The translations under genes and the position numbers were made by a program. The notes under the pieces are model-generated. The model saw only the letters and a list, made by a program, of their open reading frames with translations, searched no databases and had not been told where the DNA came from. Source: Candidatus Krumholzibacteriota bacterium (lineage in GTDB: Bacteria; Krumholzibacteriota; Krumholzibacteriia; Krumholzibacteriales; Krumholzibacteriaceae). From it: DNA of 11,432 bases. Positions 1 through 8,508 of this stretch are shown here, piece after piece; positions within the stretch are counted from its first letter, which is position 1, and every line of letters starts with the position of its first letter. The stretch covers positions 1-11,432 of the forward strand of contig DAOVNN010000054.1 of NCBI GenBank assembly GCA_030630165.1, read 5' to 3'.

Positions 1-53
1 AGAGCACCTGCCTTTTAAGCAGGGGGTGCCAGGTTCAAGTCCTGGGCGGCTCA
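1..53 (+). tRNA. tRNA-Lys (anticodon UUU), 5' part outside the window
   Basis: The 3' two thirds of a tRNA can be folded by eye. The D-stem 3' strand GAGC is at 2-5. The anticodon stem CCTGC/GCAGG (7-11 and 19-23) encloses the 7-base loop CTTTTAA with anticodon TTT at 14-16. A 5-base variable region GGGTG follows. The T-stem CCAGG/CCTGG encloses TTCAAGT, and the acceptor 3' strand GCGGCTC with discriminator A ends at 53. CCA is not encoded. The T-run just after it (54-58) may help end transcription. The acceptor 5' strand and most of the D-arm lie before base 1. The stop codon of the convergent glycosyltransferase is only 3 bases away. Confidence 0.93.
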
Positions 54-56
54 TTT

Positions 57-1415
57 TTATTCTTTGAATCTCTTCCAGGAAGTAATTCCCAGGCCAGCCA
101 TCAGTACGATTGCAGGCATCGCCGGCAGGCGATAGCGTGAAAGAGTAAGGGGCCCGAGCAGCGCGATGTAATAAAGGGCGAAGAATACAAAGGAAAGAAG
201 GGCTCCCCAGGCTTTCTCCCGAAAACAGATGAAAAGGCCCCGGACGCACGCGAGATATATAACCCCGAGTAGCAGGATCCACGGAAGGACCGGGATGAGC
301 AGCCAGGTCCTTCCATCGAAGTAGTGTCGGACCGCGGCCCAGGGACCTTCACGCGTAAGAATGTCAAGGGTACCTTTTCCACCAGCCGACACTCCGATAT
401 GCTCATAGAAGGCATCGAGAGCGGGAAAAAGAACATATGGGCGGGCGCTCAGCTTGACGAAGACGAGTGGGTCTTCCCTGATAATCTCCAGGCCTTTTTC
501 AGTCTTGTACGAGGCTCTGGAATCCTCATCGGGGAAGAGATCGGGATTGCTCTCGAAGTACTCGATATCAGCGGCTTTCCATTCATTACGGATCTTTCCG
601 GCTGGGGTGCCTGTATTCTCAGCTTCCACAGCTGCCGCGAAATAATACCGGACCGTTTTCGCGGTATTTGTGACCAGGCGGAATCCGGCGCCCTGGTGGA
701 CATTCCTCGCTATCCATGGGGTGCAGATCGCCGCGAAGATCACAGCCGAGATCAATATCCTCGACATCCTGCGGTTTCCGGGAAGCGGCCTCACGAAGAG
801 CAGTAATCCCAGAAGTATGAAGATCCAGTATGACGCTGTCGGCCTGATAAGAGTCATTATACCGATAAGCAGGACCATTATCAGAAGATCGCGCGAGCGG
901 CCCTCCCTGAAAAAGCGCAGATAGAACAGGATCTGGAGCGACAGGAAGAAAGTGAACAGGCTGTCGGAAAGCACGTGCTGGCAGGAGATGACGGGAAGCA
1001 GGCTGGCTGCGTACAGCGCGCCGGCGGCCGCTCCGGTCCTCCAGGAACGCCACCTGTCTCCGATTCTGAACAGGATGACGGGTACTGTGGAGTCGATGAT
1101 CAGAAGCACCAGTGCGACATGGGTTATCGATCTTCCGAAAAGGGCGAAGACAGCCATAATAAAGGCTGGAAATCCCGGGGTCGCGTCGAATTCAGGTTCT
1201 AATGGTTCTTCCGGGCTTGCCGAGAATGCACCGTGATCGATCACATTGATCGCAGGACGTACATAGGTCTGTGTGTCGGGCCTGATGAACCTTGCTTCAT
1301 CGGATGAGGCGATTATAAAGAGAGTAAGACGCAGGATAAGAGCTGTCAGGAAGAGGGAGACCTGTATAAGGCCTCTTCTCCGTGATATCATGGCACTATG
1401 CGCTGGAACCGTCAT
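57..1415 (-). CDS. polytopic membrane glycosyltransferase, ArnT/PMT_2-like (GT39/GT83 type)
   Basis: Predicted integral membrane protein of 452 residues with roughly ten hydrophobic segments, resembling lipid-linked-sugar glycosyltransferases of the PMT_2/ArnT group. Visible family marks are an acidic residue in the first periplasmic loop (RPDTQTY, D47), a TPGFP motif followed by a hydrophobic helix ending LFG (79-94), LSDSLFTF (149-156), an LIRPT turn (189-193) and a late SRYRLPAMP motif (426-434). Such enzymes move a sugar from a polyprenyl-phosphate donor onto lipid, glycan or protein on the outer face of the cytoplasmic membrane; the acceptor cannot be read here. Start choice is uncertain: neither the ATG at 1415 nor Met9 (1391) has a good Shine-Dalgarno site. 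Met9 would put the start just before the basic SRRR and the first membrane helix. The gene lies 41 bases after the lipoprotein gene on the same strand and may be co-transcribed with it. Confidence 0.8.
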   Translation of the reverse strand: MTVPAHSAMISRRRGLIQVSLFLTALILRLTLFIIASSDEARFIRPDTQTYVRPAINVIDHGAFSASPEEPLEPEFDATPGFPAFIMAVFALFGRSITHVALVLLIIDSTVPVILFRIGDRWRSWRTGAAAGALYAASLLPVISCQHVLSDSLFTFFLSLQILFYLRFFREGRSRDLLIMVLLIGIMTLIRPTASYWIFILLGLLLFVRPLPGNRRMSRILISAVIFAAICTPWIARNVHQGAGFRLVTNTAKTVRYYFAAAVEAENTGTPAGKIRNEWKAADIEYFESNPDLFPDEDSRASYKTEKGLEIIREDPLVFVKLSARPYVLFPALDAFYEHIGVSAGGKGTLDILTREGPWAAVRHYFDGRTWLLIPVLPWILLLGVIYLACVRGLFICFREKAWGALLSFVFFALYYIALLGPLTLSRYRLPAMPAIVLMAGLGITSWKRFKE

Positions 1416-1456
1416 GGATTCACAATATCCATGCAGGGATTGCCGGTCAAGGATAT

Positions 1457-2905
1457 CTATTTGAGACTGTAGGAGTCGTAGAAGATATTTGTCCAGCTGC
1501 GGAGAGTTATCCGGAAATCTCCATCCCCGTAAACGGGATCCTGCAGGAAACTCCTCAACATCTCACCGGCAGCTGTGTAGTCCTCCTCATTCTCGTAGAG
1601 GAAGAATTCACAGTCACTACAGTCACGGTCGTAGGGAAGGATACCGCCTTCCGGATACTCGAATCTCTCGAAACATCCCATATTCATCAAAGAATCATGG
1701 AATGCCCGGACCATCCACTCGTTTTCTGAACTGTACGCACTGGCGAGCAAATAGAACGAGTTCTCCCTGATTCTCCGGATCAGTTCCGGTTCGGAGTCGA
1801 CAAAATCCTGAATTTCCTGATCATAGAATATTGATGAGTTCGTCACCTCGACTGAAAAGACATCCATGGATCTGTGACATGACAATAGAAGCGTATATGT
1901 TCCCGGCTCGGGATAAATCAATATACCGGCCCTGGCAGGGCCGCACGCTGGTTGAGTCAGGGGGGGAGACCCGATTCCTGTCAGGTCAACTTTGATTGTA
2001 TCACCTGATATTTCACACTCATATTCTATAAAAAGATTAGAACTGAAGTAGATATGTCTGGTTTCCAGGAGGATCGTCACTTCCGGTTCACAGACTATAT
2101 AGCTCCATTGCCATCTGCCACCGTATGTCTCTCTGATACTCATGTGAACGCCTTCGAGTATATTCTGAATAGATACCGGCGGCGGTTCCTCTGGAAGTTC
2201 AGCCTGGAACCTTATCTCTTCGCTCCATTCCGAGTCATGGTAGCTGTCCCAGTAAGCCTTGACGTCCACGATGACATCGAGAGTGCCATCTCCCGTTAAT
2301 CCAACGGGGATTGGCAGATCAGCGGTAAGTTCCGTAACAGAAATGCGCAGATAGCACGTCTCGTATCCGGCATCGTCACACTTGAACTGATCGATTCCGT
2401 AATCCGGTATAGCGATACGGAGAATATAGCCTCTTGCGCCTGGAACCTGGGTCCATCGGAATATCACGTTGGAATATGGTATTGGAGCTTCAACTGCCGG
2501 CTGTATCATCTCAGGGACAAATCTGGAATCTTCCGCTATGTACAAAGAGACAGGATCTGATGAGGATGTGTTCCCCGATTCATCATCTGTCTCGACACGG
2601 ATGGAATATTCCCTTCCGTCTTCCCAGAAGCCGGAGAACCAGACCTGATCATATGGTTCGTTCCTGTCCTCTGCTATCATCCTGTCATCTACATAGAAAC
2701 GTACTGAAGCTATACCGCTGTTGTCTTGCGCTGCAGCTGATACAGGAGTCTGGCTTCCAACCGTGTCTCCATCGACAGGGAAGGTCAACAGTACTGTGGG
2801 GATAGTAGTATCAGGCTCGACTGCATCCTCGGAACAGGATGAGAACGCGAACAAAAAGGGAATAGAGATCAATACGGCTGCGTCTCGAGCACACGTATTT
2901 TTCAT
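1457..2905 (-). CDS. lipoprotein with bacterial Ig-like and FN3-like domains, C-terminal domain unknown
   Basis: Protein of 482 residues, predicted to be lipid-anchored. The N-terminus has a hydrophobic signal (11-22) and a lipobox FSSC with Cys24. Residues about 33-123 look like a bacterial Ig-like domain (Big_9 style: IPTVLLTFPVDGDTV, then SGIASVRFYVDD, then an EYSIRVETDDESGN edge). Residues about 130-236 look FN3-like (VIFRWTQVPGARGYILRI). The remaining region, about 245-482, is not recognised; it contains Cys411 and a CxxC pair (429/432). The start is well supported by AAGGAG at 2913-2918, seven bases upstream of the ATG. The combination points to a periplasmic or outer-membrane surface protein that binds a ligand or partner. 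No catalytic motif is visible. Confidence 0.82.
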   Translation of the reverse strand: MKNTCARDAAVLISIPFLFAFSSCSEDAVEPDTTIPTVLLTFPVDGDTVGSQTPVSAAAQDNSGIASVRFYVDDRMIAEDRNEPYDQVWFSGFWEDGREYSIRVETDDESGNTSSSDPVSLYIAEDSRFVPEMIQPAVEAPIPYSNVIFRWTQVPGARGYILRIAIPDYGIDQFKCDDAGYETCYLRISVTELTADLPIPVGLTGDGTLDVIVDVKAYWDSYHDSEWSEEIRFQAELPEEPPPVSIQNILEGVHMSIRETYGGRWQWSYIVCEPEVTILLETRHIYFSSNLFIEYECEISGDTIKVDLTGIGSPPLTQPACGPARAGILIYPEPGTYTLLLSCHRSMDVFSVEVTNSSIFYDQEIQDFVDSEPELIRRIRENSFYLLASAYSSENEWMVRAFHDSLMNMGCFERFEYPEGGILPYDRDCSDCEFFLYENEEDYTAAGEMLRSFLQDPVYGDGDFRITLRSWTNIFYDSYSLK

Positions 2906-2932
2906 TGTGCCACTCCTTCATGTTACCCTCGT

Positions 2933-2961
2933 AATATATCCTCCTGACCCTGCAGACACAA
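2933..2961 (-). promoter_or_regulatory. putative sigma-70-type promoter for the Ig-domain lipoprotein
   Basis: On the minus strand, TTGTGT (2956-2961) and TATATT (2933-2938) are separated by exactly 17 bases. The expected start point is near 2926, about 20 bases before the ATG at 2905, which gives a short leader containing the AAGGAG site. This is a match by eye only. Confidence 0.42.
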
Positions 2962-2982
2962 TCATTCAGGCTGATGGAATTC

Positions 2983-3011
2983 TTGATTAATAAATGGAAT
3001 GATACGATAAT
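2983..3011 (+). promoter_or_regulatory. putative sigma-70-type promoter for the 839-residue exported protein
   Basis: TTGATT (2983-2988) and GATAAT (3006-3011) are 17 bases apart in an AT-rich stretch of the divergent intergenic region. The predicted start near 3018 leaves a leader of about 50 bases before the ATG at 3071. The opposite-strand promoter lies 22 bases away and does not overlap it, so the two flanking units could be fired independently. Confidence 0.42.
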
Positions 3012-3070
3012 AATAGTGTCTGATTACTGTTCCGGTTCCGCGGCCTGGTACAGAAAGGTCTTGGGGGAGT

Positions 3071-5590
3071 ATGGAATCTGTCCGTGATACTCACGGGTGG
3101 TGGAGGGTAGCGTCGTTTTGCGCCCTCATGGTTCTGATTCCGGCATCCGTTGCGGTACCCTCCGATGATACGTCGTTCCGTGATCCCTGGCTCGACGGAA
3201 AGTTTTCATCTCCAGATAAAGCGCCGGTCCTAAATGGCGAGTTTGTCCACAACGTCGGCAACCTCCAGATGAACGTTACCAACTGGGGGTTCTTCGGATC
3301 CCTTCCAAAGAGCCGCTATTCAATGGCAGATGTGCCGTCCGCACAGTATCCCTCCGGATCCGGGGTCGAGTATCTCTACGCTGCCGGCATATGGATCGGG
3401 GCGGAGAGAAACGGCATTCCTTTCGTTTCGACGGGATACCCCGATACGGAGTTCTATCCGTCGATAGATCAGGCAGGTACGATCTACAGGAGTTTCGAAG
3501 GAGATCCCGGCGGCGAAAGGTACCCCGGACCGGCTGATGACGACGGGGACGGTCTTGTCAACGAGGACTGGCTGAACGGAATGGATGACGATGGCGACGG
3601 GAGGGTCGATGAAGACTTTGCCGCCGTAGGCAAACAGATGTTCTCCTGCTGGTTTTCTGATGATCTCCCGCAGGCTAGGGCGGTCTGGCCGGAACACGAA
3701 CCTCTCGGAATCAGAGTAAGGCAGGAGTCATATCAGTGGGGAGAAGATGACTTCCAGGATTTTATCGGAGTACGTTACTGGATAGAGAACGTTGGAAGCG
3801 AGTTTCTTACGAGCCTCTACGTCGGGATCTACGCAGATGTCGATGCCGGACCGAGAGAGTATGGAAGTTATCACATGGACGACCAGGTAGGTTTCTTCAA
3901 CGGGCCCTGGTGCGTGATGCAGGATGAGGCTGAGATCCCGATCAACATCATGGTCGCTTACGTCTATGACGAAGACGGAGACAAGGGACGGACGCCTTCA
4001 TATTTCGGGATTGCCTTTCTCGGGCACTCGACAGATCCGAACGGGAAGAACGGCCTTCCATGGTTTCCCTCGAAGTTGTTCAACTCCTTCAGGACCTTCA
4101 AGGGAATGGCGCCGTTTATTGACGGCGGCGATCCCACTAACGATTTCGAGAGATACGAAGTGCTTGCCTCGAGGATCGTCGATCCGAATACCATGTCCGC
4201 CGCTGACTACAGGATCCTGCTCAGCTGCGGACCTTTTTCCTACCTGGCCCCGGAGACTTCGTTTTTCATCGATTTCGCCTTCGTAGGCGGGGCTTCACTT
4301 GCTGACATGCTCGATCACACGGCAGCCGCTCAGAAGGTTTGGGAAGGTATCTGGTACGATCTCGACGGGGACCCTGAGACTGGCGTTATCGGCAGGGAAT
4401 CACCTGTCGAAGGTCCCCTCGATGACTGGGACCCGGATCCCTGCGACGGCGATGGTACAAGATTCGACCTAGTGAAGTACGAGATCATCTGGAGCAACCT
4501 GGACTGCAGAGAAGAGAAGTGGAGGTACGAGGGGCCCTCGGACTGCTACCGGAAGCTCGACGCTGATTTGTCATACTACAAGACAGGTATCGATGGCAGG
4601 GAGCATCAGCTCCTTTGGAAAACAGGCTCGGCGCCAGTCCCTCCTAATATGAGGCTTGTCCCGAGAGATAACGCTGTCGAAGTCTACTGGGACGATCTAT
4701 CCGAGATCATTCCCGATCCGATATCGAGAATCATCGATTTCGAGGGCTACCAGGTATGGCGGGCGGAGGGCTGGCACAGGCCCATTGGTACGACGGAGAA
4801 CACAGGACCGGGAAGGGACCTCTGGTTCTTTCTGGAACAGAGGGACATCGTCAATGGTGTTTCTCCCGACATAGAGTTCCGCCGCCCCGAATCGCAGGGA
4901 GGATGGATATACGAGCCACTCGAAAATATGAGTGACAGGGAAGAATATCTGGCGTATTTCGAGTTGTCGTTGATTAAATACCCCAACGATTCCATTCCCT
5001 GCCCGATCGGGCTCGAACCGGAAGTCTGTGATACGCTCGAGAGTCTCGTCCGGTATGACCTGGGATTCGAGGGAGGGAAGAGGTACTACAGACTGATCGA
5101 TGAGGATGCGAAGAACGGACTGCCGTACTTCTATGCTGTCACCTCTTATGATCATCTCATCCACGACGGGCTTCCTTCGACATCGGGCCGGGCCAACACG
5201 CCAATGTCCAATTTCCTGTTTATCAGGGCGAGATCGGAAGCACAGACAGTAGAGGAATACGAGAGCAGCGAAGTGTACGTCGTCCCCAATCCTGTAACTG
5301 CTGATCGGATGGAAGCGTGGAGACTCGAACCAAACAACCAGGATCCAACAGGGCTCCGGTGCGAGTTCCGGAATCTGCCTCGATGCAGGTCGACGATAAG
5401 GATCTATACCGTATCTGGAGATCTTGTCGAAGTGATATATCATGACGGGAGCTCGGGTGATGGAACAGCGCCGTGGAACATGCTCACGAGAAACGGGCAG
5501 GATGTTACAAGCGGGGTGTATCTGTTCAGTATAGATCCTGATGAGGGTGGTTTTTCGCGGACTATCGGGAAATTTGTGGTGATCAGGTGA
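3071..5590 (+). CDS. large secreted protein with acidic Ca-binding-like repeats, FN3-like domain and C-terminal sorting-tail-like domain
   Basis: Protein of 839 residues, predicted to be exported. The signal peptide has a basic n-region (to about residue 12) and a hydrophobic core (14-28, AlaSerVal-Ala before VP), with no lipobox. Residues 156-182 carry two near-copies of an acidic loop, DDDGDGLVNED and DDDGDGRVDED, resembling thrombospondin type 3 or dockerin-like calcium loops. Further acidic stretches lie near 300-305, 430-434 and 454-462. Residues about 522-565 are FN3-like (PPNMRLVPRDNAVEVYWDD, then FEGYQVWRAEG). The last ~105 residues (VYVVPNPV at 735-742, RIYTVSGDLV, SGVYLFSI, GKFVVIR end) match the style of FlgD-Ig/type IX secretion sorting tails. 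The family as a whole is not recognised. The start is a little uncertain because GGGGGAG (3063-3069) sits one base from the ATG, but the signal peptide supports it. The next gene begins within or just after its stop codon. Confidence 0.85.
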   Translation: MESVRDTHGWWRVASFCALMVLIPASVAVPSDDTSFRDPWLDGKFSSPDKAPVLNGEFVHNVGNLQMNVTNWGFFGSLPKSRYSMADVPSAQYPSGSGVEYLYAAGIWIGAERNGIPFVSTGYPDTEFYPSIDQAGTIYRSFEGDPGGERYPGPADDDGDGLVNEDWLNGMDDDGDGRVDEDFAAVGKQMFSCWFSDDLPQARAVWPEHEPLGIRVRQESYQWGEDDFQDFIGVRYWIENVGSEFLTSLYVGIYADVDAGPREYGSYHMDDQVGFFNGPWCVMQDEAEIPINIMVAYVYDEDGDKGRTPSYFGIAFLGHSTDPNGKNGLPWFPSKLFNSFRTFKGMAPFIDGGDPTNDFERYEVLASRIVDPNTMSAADYRILLSCGPFSYLAPETSFFIDFAFVGGASLADMLDHTAAAQKVWEGIWYDLDGDPETGVIGRESPVEGPLDDWDPDPCDGDGTRFDLVKYEIIWSNLDCREEKWRYEGPSDCYRKLDADLSYYKTGIDGREHQLLWKTGSAPVPPNMRLVPRDNAVEVYWDDLSEIIPDPISRIIDFEGYQVWRAEGWHRPIGTTENTGPGRDLWFFLEQRDIVNGVSPDIEFRRPESQGGWIYEPLENMSDREEYLAYFELSLIKYPNDSIPCPIGLEPEVCDTLESLVRYDLGFEGGKRYYRLIDEDAKNGLPYFYAVTSYDHLIHDGLPSTSGRANTPMSNFLFIRARSEAQTVEEYESSEVYVVPNPVTADRMEAWRLEPNNQDPTGLRCEFRNLPRCRSTIRIYTVSGDLVEVIYHDGSSGDGTAPWNMLTRNGQDVTSGVYLFSIDPDEGGFSRTIGKFVVIR

Positions 5591-5622
5591 TTATGTCCGG
5601 AATGTGTGAGAGAGAGAGTATG

Positions 5623-7881
5623 ATGAAGCACGCCGCAGCGGCATTCATTGCGGCCTGCGTTCTTCTGTTTCTTCCCGCGTGTTCAGAAAACGTGTTCACA
5701 TCTGATATGTGTGACAACAAAACACCTGAAATCGAACTGACCAACGGTCCGCTCGAAGGTGACACGACTCTGTATACCGTTCACTTCTTCTGGCTGGGAC
5801 ATGACGAAGACGGAGAGATCGATCATTACGAATTCTGCATGGTAGAAGGAGATCCGATAGGATTCGACCCCGCTGATACAACAGGCCCCGAAAAGTGGGG
5901 GCATACGAAGCGCGGGGACAGCATGTTCACTGTATCGGCAGATGAGTACGACCGTAATGTCGTGATCAACACGAGCCTGTACGCGAAATTCAAGAAATCA
6001 CATACCTTCTTCGTACGGGCCGTGGATGACCGCGGCGCGAAATCTGAAGCTGCGTATCGTTCCTTCACGGCGTTCACGCTGGCACCCCATATCATGATCA
6101 CAGCCCCATACTGTGCGGATCCATCAATGGGCGCCCAGATGCTGAGTAACCTCATCCGCTTCAGATGGGAAGGGAAAGACCCGCTGGACTCACCGTGGAA
6201 CTATCAGGAAGTCGATTCTGTAAGGTACATGCACGTACCGTACACTTCAGGCATCATCACGGAGCTGAACAGGAATCCGGGGATATTCGAGGAGGAGTGG
6301 TCCGACTGGTACTGGTATTTTGAGCCTGGCGATTCGGGCAGGGAGGCATGGTTGGGCGATAACGAGGTCCTCGTGCCGGGCAAGGGCTACATCTTCGTGG
6401 TGCAGGCGAAGGACGAAGCGGGAGCAGTTTCCGTCATATTCGACAAGAGGACCAATGTCCGGCATTTCATGTCGATAATACCAACAGGGCCTGTGCTGAG
6501 AATAAACGAACCTTATCTCGGGACCTTCTCATTCCTCGGCACGGAAATGAGAACGGAGAAGATGAATGTACCGTCAGGATTTAACACCAGATTCAGCTGG
6601 ACCGGTGATGCAGGTAATTACGGGGGGGTCATACGATCCTTCAGGTATGGATGGGATATTCAGCAGCTCGATGATCCGGCGCATTGGGAAGTTGCCGCCA
6701 GCCCTTACATCATGTCAGCGCAGGAGAGGATCTGGTACTCGGGTACGCATGTCCTTTATGTTGAAGTTGTTGACAACCTTGGATATGTAACAATGGGCAC
6801 GCTCGAGATAACGGTCGTCCCGCTTGATATGTCCAGGGGCCTGCTCTGGGTCGATGATTTTCCCTCTCTGGATTTCACGCAAGAGATCTATGCGTTTCCG
6901 ACCGAAACCGAGCATGATGTCTTCTGGACGTCGCGTTGCCTGAACGTCCTGGATTTCGATCCGCAGCGCGATATATATGATGTGCTGGATAATGATTTCT
7001 ATCTGCCGCCGATGGAGTATTTCTGGAAGTACAAGAACGTCATATGGTCATACTCTACAGCCTCGGCTGATTTGAGCGGCAGTGTATGGAACCGTTTTGT
7101 AAAGTACACTCCCGAGGGATCATCGGGCCAGCTTACCCTCAATTTCCTTTCATATTATCTTGCCTCGGGAGGCCATCTATGGACGGTTGGAGAGAGCCAG
7201 AGGACGAGCGGGCTTGCCGCATGCATCTATGCCAAACTATTTCCGATCAGCGTACGATGTGAGTTCTATGGCCCCAGTCCGGGATGTGAGAATGAGACAG
7301 GCGCGAACTCGATGGCGTACCGCGATTGCTGCGTCTCGGTGATCGACAAGGTCCATGGATTGCTAAGGCCCGACCTGATGACGAACAGACGGGTAGACTA
7401 CGATGCGATGCAGTGGGCGGTGCTCGACGACTCTGATCCACTGACAGGAGGATTCGAGGGATTTCCACGGAGACTCGATCTCTGGGAGAATGTAAGCAGA
7501 GAGGGGAATTTCTTCGATCCGCGGGTCAGGGGGATGTTTTACGTTGAGGTATACGATTCCGACTACTACATGAATTTCATCGGTCACTCGTCGCAGTCAT
7601 GCTTCCATCCGCTTTACCGTGAGGTGGCTCGAAACACCCACTCCGTCGTCCATGATCAGACAGTCGCGTTCTGGTACTCGAGTTATGCCGAGGTGGTGGC
7701 CGACAAGCCAGGCTGCGTCGCGGCTCCGAGCGTTCATTTCGGGTTCCCGCTCTGGTTCTACAACAGGGACCAGGTGGATTCCATCGCCACGGCGATATTC
7801 AAGGTCTGGCAGCTGCCGGTAGTAGCAGATGTGGCAATGCCGGACGATCCTACAGGATCTGTTCCTCGTCCTTCTCCCTGA
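5623..7881 (+). CDS. lipoprotein with three FN3-like domains and an amidotransferase-like C-terminal half
   Basis: Protein of 752 residues from the chosen start. The signal peptide ends in a lipobox LPAC (Cys20), so it should be lipid-anchored. FN3/Ig-like modules are seen at about 36-152, 158-280 and 290-399 (edges HTFFVRAVDDRGAKS, GYIFVVQAKDEAGAVS, THVLYVEVVDNLG). After these, about 404-752 reads like the degenerate class I glutamine-amidotransferase fold found in surface proteins of related phyla: GLLWVDD, then YKNVIWSY, then LSYYLASGGHLWTVGES, then a late FGFPLWFYNR with a helix. No GxCxG nucleophile is seen, so a catalytic role is doubtful. The frame is open upstream to a GTG at 5587 that overlaps the previous stop, but the GAGAGAGAGAG purine tract (5608-5618) and the signal peptide favour the ATG at 5620 or 5623. 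It is very probably translated from the same transcript as the preceding exported protein. Its 3' end overlaps the convergent membrane-protein gene by 32 bases. Confidence 0.83.
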   Translation: MKHAAAAFIAACVLLFLPACSENVFTSDMCDNKTPEIELTNGPLEGDTTLYTVHFFWLGHDEDGEIDHYEFCMVEGDPIGFDPADTTGPEKWGHTKRGDSMFTVSADEYDRNVVINTSLYAKFKKSHTFFVRAVDDRGAKSEAAYRSFTAFTLAPHIMITAPYCADPSMGAQMLSNLIRFRWEGKDPLDSPWNYQEVDSVRYMHVPYTSGIITELNRNPGIFEEEWSDWYWYFEPGDSGREAWLGDNEVLVPGKGYIFVVQAKDEAGAVSVIFDKRTNVRHFMSIIPTGPVLRINEPYLGTFSFLGTEMRTEKMNVPSGFNTRFSWTGDAGNYGGVIRSFRYGWDIQQLDDPAHWEVAASPYIMSAQERIWYSGTHVLYVEVVDNLGYVTMGTLEITVVPLDMSRGLLWVDDFPSLDFTQEIYAFPTETEHDVFWTSRCLNVLDFDPQRDIYDVLDNDFYLPPMEYFWKYKNVIWSYSTASADLSGSVWNRFVKYTPEGSSGQLTLNFLSYYLASGGHLWTVGESQRTSGLAACIYAKLFPISVRCEFYGPSPGCENETGANSMAYRDCCVSVIDKVHGLLRPDLMTNRRVDYDAMQWAVLDDSDPLTGGFEGFPRRLDLWENVSREGNFFDPRVRGMFYVEVYDSDYYMNFIGHSSQSCFHPLYREVARNTHSVVHDQTVAFWYSSYAEVVADKPGCVAAPSVHFGFPLWFYNRDQVDSIATAIFKVWQLPVVADVAMPDDPTGSVPRPSP

Positions 7882-8452
7882 GGAACAGCATCGCAGCCGT
7901 AACACACCAGACAGGCATCAGGATCAGCGCAAGGGGTGAAAGGACGACCGTAAGCTCAAGCACGCCCATCACAAGGGTGACATATGCGAATACCTTGACC
8001 AGTTCGTTTTTTCTTTCCTTTATCTGCAGGAGTCGCAGGCCGAGAAAGATCTCGATGACGCCGGCTGAGGTCATGGAGATGATCCAGAAAGTGAAAAGTG
8101 CGATCAAGGATGTCATATCAGGAGCAGGCCATGTGGTGTCGGCGAAGAATATCATGGCGAATGAACCGATAGTGAACACGATATACCATATGATCGCGGC
8201 CGTGATGAGCCTGTTAGCCTTCGTGTACCTGTATCGTTCGATCAGGAGTTTCCTCAGCATGATGAGGACAAAGATGATGGCCGCGCCAATGAGGACAGTG
8301 GCAAGATCCTCTAGCGTGAGATCGGGATCAGCGATACCGATCATATGCTTGCCGACAAATGTCTCGGCCAGACCGAGAGCGAACAGAAGGGGAAGTAAAA
8401 CCGCGAGTGCTATTGAAAGCCATCCCGCAACCGTATAGCTCTTCTCAGTCAT
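7850..8452 (-). CDS. DUF2975-like multi-pass membrane protein
   Basis: Protein of 200 residues with about five hydrophobic segments (roughly 8-30, 46-68, 84-103, 113-140 and 153-190). After the second segment comes a basic stretch LRKLLIERYRYTKANRL (66-82), in the position where DUF2975 proteins carry a similar polar linker. It is somewhat longer than the usual DUF2975 length of about 160. The frame runs further upstream to 8548, but GGAGG (8460-8464), seven bases before the ATG at 8452, fixes the start. It is encoded 56 bases downstream of a YozG-type helix-turn-helix gene, and this pairing is common for DUF2975 proteins, which supports the assignment. The function of the family is unknown; regulator and membrane protein may form a sensing pair. 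Its 3' end overlaps the convergent lipoprotein gene. Confidence 0.7.
   Translation of the reverse strand: MTEKSYTVAGWLSIALAVLLPLLFALGLAETFVGKHMIGIADPDLTLEDLATVLIGAAIIFVLIMLRKLLIERYRYTKANRLITAAIIWYIVFTIGSFAMIFFADTTWPAPDMTSLIALFTFWIISMTSAGVIEIFLGLRLLQIKERKNELVKVFAYVTLVMGVLELTVVLSPLALILMPVWCVTAAMLFLREKDEEQIL
7859..7888. terminator. perfect 9-bp hairpin at the convergent gene junction, possible bidirectional terminator
   Basis: CTGTTCCTC (7859-7867) and GAGGAACAG (7880-7888) are perfect inverted repeats around a 12-base loop, spanning the stop codon of the plus-strand lipoprotein and the last codons of the minus-strand membrane protein. A smaller GATCC/GGATC hairpin lies just before it (7846-7859). 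There is no T-tract on either strand, so it does not fit a standard intrinsic terminator. It could stall transcription or protect 3' ends. Confidence 0.3.
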
Positions 8453-8508
8453 CACTCGACCTCCATTGAAGAAACCGTTTCCAGACGCAAGGCAGGAGGG
8501 TGGATCAC

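Noticed and set aside
1..57. tRNA gene as an integration site for a mobile element
   Set aside because: No integrase gene, and no direct repeat of the tRNA 3' end noticed elsewhere in the window.
4697..5443. Long open frame of 248 codons on the minus strand
   Set aside because: It lies wholly inside the exported protein gene, which has a signal peptide, domain structure and a sorting tail. The antisense translation has no recognisable pattern.
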